Assembly: GCA_002633085.1 (NCBI GenBank)
Contig: NSIV01000001.1
Coordinates: 1,049,624 to 1,113,623, forward strand
DNA: 64,000 bases
Direction of reading: 5' to 3'
DNA from: Curvibacter sp. PD_MW3
Lineage (GTDB): Bacteria; Pseudomonadota; Gammaproteobacteria; Burkholderiales; Burkholderiaceae_C
Below are positions 49,895-58,313 of the stretch, piece after piece. Positions within the stretch are counted from its first letter, which is position 1, and the number at the start of each line of letters is the position of its first letter. Below the pieces are notes generated by a model. That model saw nothing but the letters and a program-made list of their open reading frames with translations. It was not told the origin of the DNA and searched no databases. The position numbers were made by a program, and so were the translations under genes.

Positions 49895-49998
49895 GGTGCT
49901 CAGCAATCCGTTTTTTTGATTCTCGCACAGAGGCACCGAGGGTTATCCACAATCCGTGCCCGAGCCCGGCCATGCCAGCCGTGGTCAGTCATGCCTGT

Positions 49999-50889
49999 TC
50001 AATGCGAACGGATCATGGTTCCGTAAGCCTGATCCGTCAGGATTTCAAGCAGCATGGCATGCGGCACCCGGCCATCAATGATGTGAACGGCATTGACGCC
50101 GCTCTTGGCCGCATCCAGCGCTCCTGCGATCTTCGGCAGCATGCCGCCAGAAATGGTGCCATCGGCCACCAGTTCATCAATGCGCTTCATTGTCAACTCG
50201 GCTAACAGCTGGCCTTGTTTGTCCAGTACGCCCGGGATATTGGTCAGCATCAACAACTTTTCGGCCTTGAGCACGGTCGCCAGCTTGGCAGCGACCACAT
50301 CGGCATTGATGTTGTAGCTCTCGTTGTGCTCACCGAATCCGATGGGGCTGACGACCGGAATGAATTGGTCATCCTGCAAGGCCTTCACCACGCTCGGATC
50401 GATCGCCACGATGTCGCCGACCTGCCCAACGTCGTATTCCTTGCTGGGGTCGTTGTTGTCCACCATCTTGAGCTTTTGGGCACGGATCAGTCCGCCATCG
50501 CGCCCGGTCAGGCCCACGGCCTTGCCGCCGACCTGGTTGATCAACCCCACAATGTCCTGCTGCACCTCGCCAGCCAGCACCCACTCAACCACCTCCATGG
50601 TCTCGGCGTCGGTCACACGCATGCCCTGGATGAACTCGCCCTTCTTGCCCAGGCGCTTGAGCGCCGTTTCGATCTGCGGCCCACCACCATGCACCACCAC
50701 CGGGTTGATGCCCACCAGCTTAAGAAGTACGACGTCCTCGGCAAAGGCCTTCTGCAAGGCCGGATCGGTCATGGCATTGCCGCCGTACTTGATGACCATG
50801 GTCTTGCCGTGGTACTTGCGAATGTAGGGCAGCGCTTGGGCCAGGATTTCGGCTTTGTCGCGCGGAGGAATACGATGGCTATCGTTCAT
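49999..50889 (-). CDS. argB: Acetylglutamate kinase
   Basis: 296 aa. Phosphorylates N-acetylglutamate in arginine synthesis. KYGGNAMTD at the N-terminus binds ATP phosphates, HGGGPQI binds acetylglutamate, and a distal [12 protein letters not shown] segment completes the active site. The N-terminal helix is typical of arginine-inhibited hexameric forms. The start is followed by [12 protein letters not shown]. Confidence 0.96.
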   Translation of the reverse strand: MNDSHRIPPRDKAEILAQALPYIRKYHGKTMVIKYGGNAMTDPALQKAFAEDVVLLKLVGINPVVVHGGGPQIETALKRLGKKGEFIQGMRVTDAETMEVVEWVLAGEVQQDIVGLINQVGGKAVGLTGRDGGLIRAQKLKMVDNNDPSKEYDVGQVGDIVAIDPSVVKALQDDQFIPVVSPIGFGEHNESYNINADVVAAKLATVLKAEKLLMLTNIPGVLDKQGQLLAELTMKRIDELVADGTISGGMLPKIAGALDAAKSGVNAVHIIDGRVPHAMLLEILTDQAYGTMIRSH

Positions 50890-51331
50890 ACTATTAAATC
50901 CATCTGAAATTTGACAGCCGCATTGTGCCGAATATCTATCCGGTTAAGCGGCGCAAGCTCACCATCAAGAGATTCAGCGCCCCAAATCAGGAAGCTAAAG
51001 AGACGATTCAGATGAGCTTGGAATTGATGTGGTCAGGTACCCTGCCCTGGCAGCAGTCATGAAGAGGACCATTAACCCAATAAATCTGCACCGAACAACC
51101 CCTGTCGCAACTGTGCATGAATGCATTTTGCTTTGATCTACCGAATCAGCCCCTCGCCACTGTTTTATATTGTAATTCTCATCAACTCAGGTCTGCCCGC
51201 CGCGGCTCAATGAGGTCAAACCGCCCCTGACTTCATTCCCGCCAGAAATACCACCGGCCGATCCGGCTTCACTGGCCACCTCAACAAAGTGCCAGCTAAT
51301 TCCCCTAAAGCCGTTGGAATTTTACGGGGCT
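50890..51331. other. Intergenic region between argB and the IS element
   Basis: 442 bp with no gene I can support. It should carry the argB promoter at its left end. From 51331 leftwards it continues the original 3' flank of hns: the GGC duplication at 51329-51331 and, on the minus strand, CCG TAA at 51328-51323, which would be the ancestral last codon and stop of hns. A minus-strand frame (51216-51331) reads IPTALGELAGTLLRWPV and looks protein-like, but I cannot match it to a family. Confidence 0.5.
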
Positions 51332-51355
51332 GACCTGCCCGAATTTTTCGAGCCA
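51332..51355 (+). repeat. IS terminal inverted repeat, orfB side
   Basis: Starts TGACCTGCCCGAATTTTTCG. It agrees with the other end at about 18 of 24 positions. Confidence 0.85.
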
Positions 51356-52197
51356 TTAAATCCTGTAAGACGGCCGGGTTGGGGATTGAATGATTCACGA
51401 GGGGTCAGGTAGTCCAAGCTGTTGTGAAGCCGCACAGCGTTGTAGTGGCGTCGCCAAGCCTCAATTACCCCTCGCGCTTCCCGGGCGTGATCGGAACCAC
51501 TCTAGGGACAGGCACTCGTCGCGGAACTTGCCGTTGAAGCTTTCGTCGGTTCGGTTTTGCCAGGGCTTGCCCGGATCACTGAGCGATGTACCTATGCAGG
51601 TCTGGGCGGTCCACTCGAGGAGGGCATGACTGACGAATTCCGGACCGTTGTCCGAGCACATGAACAGTGGCGCCCCGTGCTGGCTAACCAGGCGCGAGAG
51701 CACCTCGATGACCCGCTGCGAGCGGATGGCCCCCGCCACGTCGATGGCCAGGCATTCTCGGGCGTACTCGTCCACCACGGTCGGGCACTTGATTTGGCGG
51801 CCATCGGCGGTGGTGTCGAAGACAAAGTCGGAAGCCCACACCATGTTGACCTTGAACGGCGTATGGGCGCGAGGCTGGCCCGAGGCGATACGTTTGCGCG
51901 TACGCTTCTTGGGCAGCAATAGCCCGACCTGACGTCAGATTCGGTGCGTGCGCGACCAGCTCAGCTCGAAGCCTTCTCGGCGCAGGAAGATACGAATGTG
52001 CCGATAGCCGTAACGCGGGTACTGTACTGACAGCGACTTCATTGCCTCGAGCACCGGAGTATCCTTGGCGGGCAGTCGCAGCTCATAGCTGAGAGACTGG
52101 CAACACCGACCAGCCCGCAAGCCCGACGCTGTGACAGCCCCCTCTGGCAAGCCAGCCAGACCTGTTCACGTCGGCCCTGCGGGCACACCACTTTTTT
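51332..52197 (-). pseudogene. IS3-family orfB (DDE transposase), broken
   Basis: Integrase-core fragments read VWASDFVFDTTADG, VDEYARECLAID, CSDNGPEFVS and TDESFNGKFRDECLS, giving the DDE acids. Three lesions are seen. An indel near 52090 breaks the N-terminus. A TGA at 51937-51935 replaces the Trp expected after RTHRI. A frameshift near 51490 separates EWFRSR from EARGVIEAWRRHYNAV. After that shift the frame continues through YLTPRE to the IS end. Expression would need a -1 slip from orfA, which is itself truncated. Confidence 0.88.
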
Positions 52198-52448
52198 GAA
52201 TTGATCTCCTTGAGCACCTCGATGTCCATTGCAGCCTCCGCCAACAGCTTCTTCAGGCGGGAGTTCTCCAGCTCCAGCACCTTCATGCGTTTGACATCTG
52301 CAGCGTCCATCTGGTTAAAGTGTTTACGCTAGGCGTAGATCCTGGGTTCGCTGACTTTGTGCTTCTTGGCCGCCTCGGCCACCGTGGTGCGGTCTGCCTC
52401 GTGCAGCACCGTGACCATCTGTTCTTCCGTGAATCGACTTTTTCTCAA
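52083..52448 (-). pseudogene. IS3-family orfA (HTH protein), broken by a nonsense codon
   Basis: From a TTG at 52448: RKSRFTEEQMVTVLHEADR then the HTH (TVAEAAKKHKVSEPRIYA), interrupted by TAG at 52331-52329 where Trp is expected before RKHFNQMD. The frame resumes with a leucine-zipper segment (MKVLELENSRLKKLLAEAAM) and reaches the slippery A6G near 52197. Confidence 0.85.
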
Positions 52449-52489
52449 AGGCTCCTCTGCCGAGGGGAGCCATCTTCCTAGAAATTATT

Positions 52490-52513
52490 GGTACGGAAAA
52501 TCCAGGCAGGTCA
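52490..52513 (-). repeat. IS terminal inverted repeat, orfA side
   Basis: On the minus strand starts TGACCTGCCTGGATTTTCCG. Its first TGA is the stop codon of the adjacent hns gene. Confidence 0.85.
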
Positions 52514-52888
52514 GGCAGAGTGAATCAAGGCCGTCTCTAGCAAGCCGGCAGCCTTAAGATCAGCAACCCATTTGGGCGAAATGCCACGGCCAGTCCATGT
52601 TTGCGCCGGATTCGCGGGATTGCGGAATTTTGGCGCCACTTTCTTGTTGGTGGTGGCAGCAGGCTTCTTGTGCATTCTGGCCGGCCTCGATTTCGCCTTT
52701 TCTGACCGGCCTGGCTTCATTTCTTCAACAATGTCGGCGGCTGTAATGCCATACTTCGCGGCAATAGCGACAATTTGCGCGAGCGCTTTAGTATTGGTGC
52801 GAGAAAGAAGTGCTTGCTGCTTCTTCTGCAGCTCAGCCATCTGCTTTTGAATTTTCGCTAATTGAACGTCAGTCGTTGTCCGAACCAT
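52511..52888 (-). CDS. hns: H-NS family nucleoid-associated protein (stop codon provided by the IS)
   Basis: 125 aa. N-terminal coiled-coil oligomerisation domain (about 5-60: IQKQMAELQKKQQALLSR), a Lys/Arg/Ala-rich linker, and a C-terminal DNA-binding motif TWTGRGISPKW of the Bordetella/Burkholderia H-NS type. GAGG lies 10 nt before the ATG. The protein ends ALIHSA followed by TGA, which is the first triplet of the adjacent IS. Without the IS and its target duplication the reading would be SAP-stop, so only the last residue is lost. H-NS silences AT-rich DNA, fitting its place beside the AT-rich polysaccharide locus. Confidence 0.92.
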   Translation of the reverse strand: MVRTTTDVQLAKIQKQMAELQKKQQALLSRTNTKALAQIVAIAAKYGITAADIVEEMKPGRSEKAKSRPARMHKKPAATTNKKVAPKFRNPANPAQTWTGRGISPKWVADLKAAGLLETALIHSA

Positions 52889-53195
52889 CTTGCCACCTCT
52901 ACGGAATGATATTTGAATTTTTGCATTCTAACCCTTCCTTAAATTTGACGAATGATAGCTACTAAGATTTTATTAAATAAAGCCAGCGCCTAATTGATTT
53001 GATATTAACTTGCCATTCGGATTTTGTATTAAACAAGTCACACACCACTCCATACAAGTCACTTACGGTCCGATTAAGGAAGTCGACCTTCAGCGGCAAG
53101 AAGACCTTTCGGCCCCCACTATGTCCAAGTGGCCCTATCAATCGTCCAAAACGAAGAATTACCCGATCTCCATCGGAGCATTATTTTTAAGGCCT
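52889..53195. other. AT-rich region upstream of hns
   Basis: 307 bp, visibly AT-rich near hns, where its promoter should lie. A TAGAAT (minus strand, 52930-52925) is a possible -10 but no matching -35 is clear. Short plus-strand ORFs run into the polysaccharide gene on the other strand and have no recognisable features. The right part is the 3' flank of the convergent dehydratase gene; I see no terminator there. Confidence 0.4.
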
Positions 53196-55181
53196 TTATT
53201 TATCAGGAAGAATTTCCAAAGACGAAATTTCACCTCTTATAAGCAAAGCGTCATCCTTTGCACTTTGACCTATATGAATCCAATCGACGATCTCACCGCT
53301 CGGGTTATAGCCAAAGACCAGTTGTTCCAGGATCAACCTCACTAAACCAATATCATTTTCCTGAAGTGCCAACCCCAATGTCTGGATTCTTTTTTCAAGA
53401 ATAGCCCATGGCAGGAAACTCTCATGAGCCGTCATGATGCGGGGGTGCGAGGTCGGCATCGGGTCATCACCGATCAGTAACTCTTCAAACAGCTTTTCCC
53501 CGGGACGCAATCCCGTAATCTCAATCTCAATGACCCCATTGGGATTTGCTTCGTCCTTGACGGTCAGCCCCGTCAATTCGACCATGCGCCGTGCCAAATC
53601 CATAATGCGCACTGGTTGCCCCATATCTAGAACAAAGACATCCCCCCCTTTAGCCATGGCCCCAGCCTGAATCACCAGCTGCGCCGCCTCGGGTATGGTC
53701 ATGAAGTACCGGGTAATATCCGGGTGAGTCAATGTAATAGGGCCACCATCGCGGATCTGCTGACGGAATCTTGGCACAACTGAACCGGAAGAGCCTAATA
53801 CATTTCCGAATCGAACCATGGAGAAGCGCGTCCGTTGCGTATCCTGCGCCATAGCCTGCAATACCATTTCGGCCAATCGCTTACTCGCCCCCATGATGTT
53901 GGTGGGGCGCACCGCTTTGTCCGTGCTAATCAACACGAAGTCATTCACGCCCAACTCCACAGCTAGGACGGCGACGACACAAGTTCCGATGACGTTGTTA
54001 AGCACGCCCTCTGCCGGATTGTGCTCAACCAAAGGCACATGCTTGTAAGCAGCCGCATGGTAAATTGTGTCGACCGGCCAAGTCGTCATGATCCTGCGCA
54101 TCCTCTCGGCATCCCGCACCGAGCCGAGCAACGGGATGAGTTGAACAGCCCCCCCGCTCATCGCACGCAGCAACTCAGCATGTATCTCGTACAAAGCGAA
54201 TTCGCTTTGCTCCACAAGCAACAGGATGGCCGGCCCCAGGCTCACGATCTGCCGCGACAGCTCGCTCCCAATAGACCCGCCAGCCCCCGTCACCATTACG
54301 ACCTTGCCCTTGATGTTTCGACTCAACAAGGATTCGTCGGGGACGACAGGATCACGCCCCAGAAGATCGTCAATGTCGAGGTCACGTACACTGGATAAAC
54401 TAACTTTCCCTTGAGCCAACTCCGTCAGACTGGGCAGTGTGCGAACAGAAACTTTGGCGTCTCGGATCAAGGCCAGAATCTCATTGCGCCGCTTGCGACT
54501 AATGGAAGGCAAAGCCAAAAAGACCATCGTGATATTTCGCGTTTTAACCAACTCGGCGAGATCGTCTGGGCTAAAAATCTGGTAGCCATTCAGCACTTGC
54601 CCTCGCAAGTGGGGAGCGTCATCCAGGAAACCGACCACTCGCATCTCTTGGCTGTTGGCCATAGCCGCCACCAGTTGCCGACCGGCCGATCCCGCGCCAT
54701 AAATCAGGACACGTTGCACGGGGGTCTGCTTGAGATGCCTCTCATGCAGCCAATCAAACCAGAAACGAGCCAAAACCCTTGAGGCCCCTACCAATAACAA
54801 CAATAGCAAGGGTTGAATCAGGCCGATGGTACGCGGCACACCATCTACACCCCATACCGTAAACACACTGGCATACAGTACGCCATAAATAATGGTGGCG
54901 CCTATCACGGTCATCAGGGCTCGCCAGCCAGCGTAACGAAGAATTGCGCGATAAAACCCGTGAACGATGAAGATGGGCAGCGCCAGTGCCATAGAGATCA
55001 TGATTGCAGGAACCGGTCGCCACTGCCCTTGCCCCACGATTGGCACGAATTCACCCAACCGCAAGTAGAACGCAATCCAGACCGCTAGCACGCACAAGCT
55101 AGCATCAAGAGTTATAACTACCAGACGCTTGACGGCGCGAGGCATCAAAAGAATCAATTCCAAAATACGATGGGAAAACAT
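53196..55181 (-). CDS. Membrane-bound NDP-sugar 4,6-dehydratase (WbpM/PglF/CapD type)
   Basis: 661 aa from ATG 55181 (MFSHRILELILLMPR). Four N-terminal TM helices (about 15-130), a CoA-binding-like Rossmann domain (LIYGAGSAGRQLVAA), then an SDR catalytic domain (VMVTGAGGSIGSELSRQIV) with ISTDKAVRPTNIMGASKR, where Met replaces Tyr as in WbpM-type large dehydratases. Known chemistry: UDP-GlcNAc to a 4-keto-6-deoxy sugar. It starts 2 nt after the phosphoglycosyl transferase stop. Probably makes the initiating sugar (QuiNAc/FucNAc/bacillosamine precursor). Confidence 0.93.
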   Translation of the reverse strand: MFSHRILELILLMPRAVKRLVVITLDASLCVLAVWIAFYLRLGEFVPIVGQGQWRPVPAIMISMALALPIFIVHGFYRAILRYAGWRALMTVIGATIIYGVLYASVFTVWGVDGVPRTIGLIQPLLLLLLVGASRVLARFWFDWLHERHLKQTPVQRVLIYGAGSAGRQLVAAMANSQEMRVVGFLDDAPHLRGQVLNGYQIFSPDDLAELVKTRNITMVFLALPSISRKRRNEILALIRDAKVSVRTLPSLTELAQGKVSLSSVRDLDIDDLLGRDPVVPDESLLSRNIKGKVVMVTGAGGSIGSELSRQIVSLGPAILLLVEQSEFALYEIHAELLRAMSGGAVQLIPLLGSVRDAERMRRIMTTWPVDTIYHAAAYKHVPLVEHNPAEGVLNNVIGTCVVAVLAVELGVNDFVLISTDKAVRPTNIMGASKRLAEMVLQAMAQDTQRTRFSMVRFGNVLGSSGSVVPRFRQQIRDGGPITLTHPDITRYFMTIPEAAQLVIQAGAMAKGGDVFVLDMGQPVRIMDLARRMVELTGLTVKDEANPNGVIEIEITGLRPGEKLFEELLIGDDPMPTSHPRIMTAHESFLPWAILEKRIQTLGLALQENDIGLVRLILEQLVFGYNPSGEIVDWIHIGQSAKDDALLIRGEISSLEILPDK

Positions 55182-55183
55182 GT

Positions 55184-55744
55184 TCAATGTGCCACGCCAT
55201 CCCGGCGCAAAACCTTGACGACGGTCAGCCACAGAATATAGAAATCAAACGACAAAGATTGTCGATGCAGATACTCTGCATCAAGCCGAACCTTGCGAGG
55301 GATGGGCAATTCATCCCGACCATTCACCTGTGCCCAGCCAGTGAGACCAGGTAGCAGGATATGGACACCTGCCTGCGTACGCAAAGCGATCAGATCATCT
55401 TGATTAAACAACGCAGGCCGCGGACCGACAAAGCTCATGTCACCTTTTAAAATGCTCCATATCTGAGGAAGCTCATCTAGGCTACTCTTGCGCAGAATAC
55501 CGCCCACAGGTGTTAGCCACGCTTGCGGGTTATCCAGCAAGTGCGTGGCCACCACAGGCGTATCAACACGCATGGTCCGGAACTTGGGCATTTTGAAAAT
55601 CCGGTTGTTCTGGCCCACGCGATCACTCCAGTAGAGAACGGGCCCCCTGGAGGTGAACCGAACCGCCAAAGTCAGCAACAACAAAGGGAAACTCAAGACC
55701 AAGGCCACGAGCACCCCGAACAGCAAATCAAAAGAGCGCTTCAT
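55184..55744 (-). CDS. Monotopic phosphoglycosyl transferase (PglC-like)
   Basis: 186 aa, the minimal catalytic size of this family. One hydrophobic re-entrant helix (about 5-28), then KFRTM, SSLDELPQIWSILKGDMSFVGPRPAL, and PGLTGWAQVNGRDE. Transfers hexose-1-phosphate from UDP-sugar to undecaprenyl phosphate at the inner membrane, starting glycan assembly. Overlaps the preceding epimerase gene by 17 bp. Together with the dehydratase and epimerase it suggests an initiating 6-deoxy-HexNAc. Confidence 0.92.
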   Translation of the reverse strand: MKRSFDLLFGVLVALVLSFPLLLLTLAVRFTSRGPVLYWSDRVGQNNRIFKMPKFRTMRVDTPVVATHLLDNPQAWLTPVGGILRKSSLDELPQIWSILKGDMSFVGPRPALFNQDDLIALRTQAGVHILLPGLTGWAQVNGRDELPIPRKVRLDAEYLHRQSLSFDFYILWLTVVKVLRRDGVAH

Positions 55745-56699
55745 TCGTCTTTACGCGCGGAACAGCCCGCCGCAATCCTTCATCCACTCGCACTGGAGGC
55801 GCCCACCCGAGCAACTCTCGTGTCTTGCTTATATCCACCTGCAGATTGCCCAGCAGGCGCTGAGCAAGATCGCGTTTGCCTAGCATGCAGGCACCGGTCA
55901 ACAGCAATCTCGAAGGCACGGCTATCAAGCGCGCAGGTTGACCCATGGCCTGCCCCAGACGGTGAAGCAAGTCTGCAGTGGACAGATCCTCTCCATCGCT
56001 GACCATAAAGGTCTGGTTGGCGGCTGCCGGGTGATCGATGCAGGTTGCCAGAAGATCCACCAGATTATCCAGCGCCACAAGGCTGCGCCGGTTTTGGGTT
56101 ACAGCCCCCAGCGGCAAGGGAATACCCAGTCTCAACCAGCGCACTAAGCTCGCAAAATTGGCCTTGACGCCTGGGCCATACACTAACGGAGAGCGAACAA
56201 TCACCATCTCCATCGCTGTCTGCGCAGCAAGTCGGTGCAAGCCTTGCTCAGCCGCCCACTTTGAGATGCCATACGCGTCCTCCGGATTGGGCATATCACT
56301 GGCTTGAAAAGAACGACTTGGCTGTGTTGATTCCCCCAGAACCTTGACTGTGCTGAGGAAAATGAATCTTTTCACGCCGGCCTGTACCGCCTGAGAAGCC
56401 AAATTAAGAGTCCCATCCACATTGATTGCACGAAACTCAACCAGTGGATCCGCGACAGTTTCGCTCATAACGTGAACACGCGCGGCAAGATGGATAACAC
56501 ATGATACATGCTTGAGCGCATGGCCCCATGGAGTATCCCGCCCGATTGACTCAACCTTGATTTCAGATTCGGAATTGGGGTTTCTCACTGCCGCGACAAC
56601 ATCCCAGCCTGCCGCCCTCAAGTGTTCACACAGAGCCTTACCAACAAAGCCGTTGGCACCTGTAATCAAAACGCGCTTCAAATTGATCTGTAACGCCAT
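55728..56699 (-). CDS. NAD-dependent sugar epimerase/4-keto reductase (WbpV/WreQ-like)
   Basis: 323 aa SDR of the extended class. VLITGANGFVGKALCEHL binds NAD, FLSTVKVLGES and AYGISKWAAE supply Ser, Tyr and Lys. In polysaccharide loci a protein of this type next to a large dehydratase and a small transferase reduces the 4-keto sugar to UDP-N-acetylquinovosamine; that role is inferred from context. Overlaps the GT2 gene by 22 bp upstream and the transferase gene by 17 bp downstream. Confidence 0.85.
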   Translation of the reverse strand: MALQINLKRVLITGANGFVGKALCEHLRAAGWDVVAAVRNPNSESEIKVESIGRDTPWGHALKHVSCVIHLAARVHVMSETVADPLVEFRAINVDGTLNLASQAVQAGVKRFIFLSTVKVLGESTQPSRSFQASDMPNPEDAYGISKWAAEQGLHRLAAQTAMEMVIVRSPLVYGPGVKANFASLVRWLRLGIPLPLGAVTQNRRSLVALDNLVDLLATCIDHPAAANQTFMVSDGEDLSTADLLHRLGQAMGQPARLIAVPSRLLLTGACMLGKRDLAQRLLGNLQVDISKTRELLGWAPPVRVDEGLRRAVPRVKTNEALF

Positions 56700-57394
56700 A
56701 GATAACGGATCATACTTTTCAGATGCCAGCGAAGATACTTCAAGCTCCGCCTACTGGCACGGCGCGCATCGTGCACGACAGATGCATCATGACAGGCGCG
56801 GATCTTAAAGTTGGCCAGGTGCAATCGCGTGCAAATGTCCACGTCCTCATAATAAAGAAAATAGTTCTCGTCAAAACCATTCATTAAGCGATATGCCGAA
56901 GACCTGAATAGCATAAACATTCCCGCAACCCAATCCACATTGGTTGCGTGTGCCTGCGCATTCAACTCATAACGGCCCTCATTGCCTGTGGCCACTTTAA
57001 ACAGCAGGGAGGCCAGGGTCGGAAAAGTCCGTATGCTGTCCTCTTCACCATTCAGTGGCGACAGGACGCGAGGAGCGACCAAGGCGACATCTTCATCTTT
57101 CAGATGGGCCAATAAAGCCGGGAAAGGATTGTGAGCCAACTCGATATCAGGGTTCAAGACACAGAAAAAGGGGGCCGTGCAAGCCGCGAATGCCGCATTT
57201 TGATTCGCCCCGAACCCCTTGGGTTGCTGATTGACGATCACCCTGATTCTGTCGTCGTCAATAGGCAAGTCCAGCTTTTCCGCAATATTCAAGGTGACCG
57301 TGAGTGAACTCACCTCCGGACAGGCGAGAACCTGGGAAACTAAGCGCCCCACCATGTCGCCATGCCCGTGCGACACCAGCGAAATTGCAATCAT
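56678..57394 (-). CDS. Glycosyltransferase family 2 (rhamnosyltransferase-like)
   Basis: 238 aa GT-A fold, soluble. ISLVSHGHGDMV at the N-terminus, NQQPKGFGANQNAAF, and the DxD-type region CVLNPDIEL, then VDWVAGMFMLFRSSAYR and YEDVDICTRL. Matches WbbL-like GT2 enzymes that add rhamnose or similar to a lipid-linked chain. Sugar unknown. Starts 4 bp after the EamA gene end. Confidence 0.88.
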   Translation of the reverse strand: MIAISLVSHGHGDMVGRLVSQVLACPEVSSLTVTLNIAEKLDLPIDDDRIRVIVNQQPKGFGANQNAAFAACTAPFFCVLNPDIELAHNPFPALLAHLKDEDVALVAPRVLSPLNGEEDSIRTFPTLASLLFKVATGNEGRYELNAQAHATNVDWVAGMFMLFRSSAYRLMNGFDENYFLYYEDVDICTRLHLANFKIRACHDASVVHDARRASRRSLKYLRWHLKSMIRYLWRYRSI

Positions 57395-57398
57395 ATTT

Positions 57399-58256
57399 TT
57401 ACCTTAAATGAGACCACGTCAACACCATGACTCCGATCATGACCATCAAGACAAAACCTATGCGGTCCAGGGTACGCGGCTCTCCAAAGAACACCATGCC
57501 AATCAGTGCGGCGAACAAGACGCTGGTTTCACGCAATGCGGCCACACTGGCGACAGGCCCCAGGCTCAACGCCCAAAGCAGAACGGAAAAGGCGGCGGTT
57601 CCCAATAAGCCTGCAATCAAAGTTGGTCGCCAATTATTTGCCAAACCTTGCCAAAGCGAAGCCCCTCGGATCGCCGCAACCAAAAACATAAAAGTCACAC
57701 CATCCAGAATCATCAGCCATGCGGCGTAGGACAACCAGTTCTGACTTGTCCTTGCCCCATACGCATCAACAACCGTGTATCCTGCTACGGATATACCTGT
57801 CGCAATCGCTGCAAGCCATAACTTCAGCTGCAGCCGTCGGCTCACTCTTATCTGAGCATATGCCAACCCAACCAGACCGGCACAGATCAAGACAATCCCT
57901 GCCAACTGCGTCCATCCGGGCGAATCGGAGAAATAAATCCAGGCGATTAAACAAACGAACAAGGGCCCCATGCCCCGTGCAAGCGGATAGGCAAGCCCTA
58001 GATCGGCCTGTCTATATAGCTGTGCCAACCCAAGCTTGTATGCATTGTGCAGTACAACGGAAAGCACCAGGAATGGCCAAGCCTGCAACCCGGCCATACC
58101 GCCCCAAGGAAGAACCAGCAAGGACAACGCCACGCTTACCAAGCTAATGCCGGACAGGGTAACCAGACTATCAACGCTGGCTTTGACGAGGGCGTGCCAC
58201 GTTGCATGCAGCAAAGCAGCCGCTAACAACGGAATTGCAAGACTAACAAAATCCAC
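57399..58256 (-). CDS. EamA/DMT-family transporter
   Basis: 285 aa from a GTG at 58256 (VDFVSLAIPLLAAALLHATW), with GGA upstream; the ATG one base earlier is in another frame. Ten TM helices in two EamA repeats. In glycan loci DMT proteins sometimes flip lipid-linked sugars (ArnEF-like). Here that is only a suggestion from location. May instead be a metabolite exporter. Confidence 0.82.
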   Translation of the reverse strand: MDFVSLAIPLLAAALLHATWHALVKASVDSLVTLSGISLVSVALSLLVLPWGGMAGLQAWPFLVLSVVLHNAYKLGLAQLYRQADLGLAYPLARGMGPLFVCLIAWIYFSDSPGWTQLAGIVLICAGLVGLAYAQIRVSRRLQLKLWLAAIATGISVAGYTVVDAYGARTSQNWLSYAAWLMILDGVTFMFLVAAIRGASLWQGLANNWRPTLIAGLLGTAAFSVLLWALSLGPVASVAALRETSVLFAALIGMVFFGEPRTLDRIGFVLMVMIGVMVLTWSHLR

Positions 58257-58313
58257 ATTTGATCCGAATTCAAAAGCCCAATGCGTTGAAGCAGCGGGCC
58301 CATCATCAATCGC

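Larger units (their letters stand above)
51332..52513 (-). mobile_element. Decayed IS3-family (IS407-like) insertion sequence
   Basis: 1182 bp bounded by 24-bp imperfect terminal inverted repeats starting TGACCTGCC (51332-51355 and 52490-52513) and flanked by a 3-bp direct duplication GGC (51329-51331 and 52514-52516). Length, orfA/orfB layout, an A6G slippery run at 52191-52197 and a DDE integrase core fit the IS407 subgroup. Both reading frames are broken (see the pseudogenes), so it cannot move by itself. The right end supplies the stop codon of hns. Confidence 0.9.

Noticed and set aside
51216..51398. 60-codon minus-strand ORF across the left IS end
   Set aside because: It begins inside the IS and ends in flanking DNA, so it cannot be an original gene; the flank part looks protein-like but has no recognisable match.
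52999..53345. Two overlapping plus-strand ORFs upstream of hns
   Set aside because: They overlap the 3' end of the dehydratase gene on the other strand, lack an RBS and show no known features.
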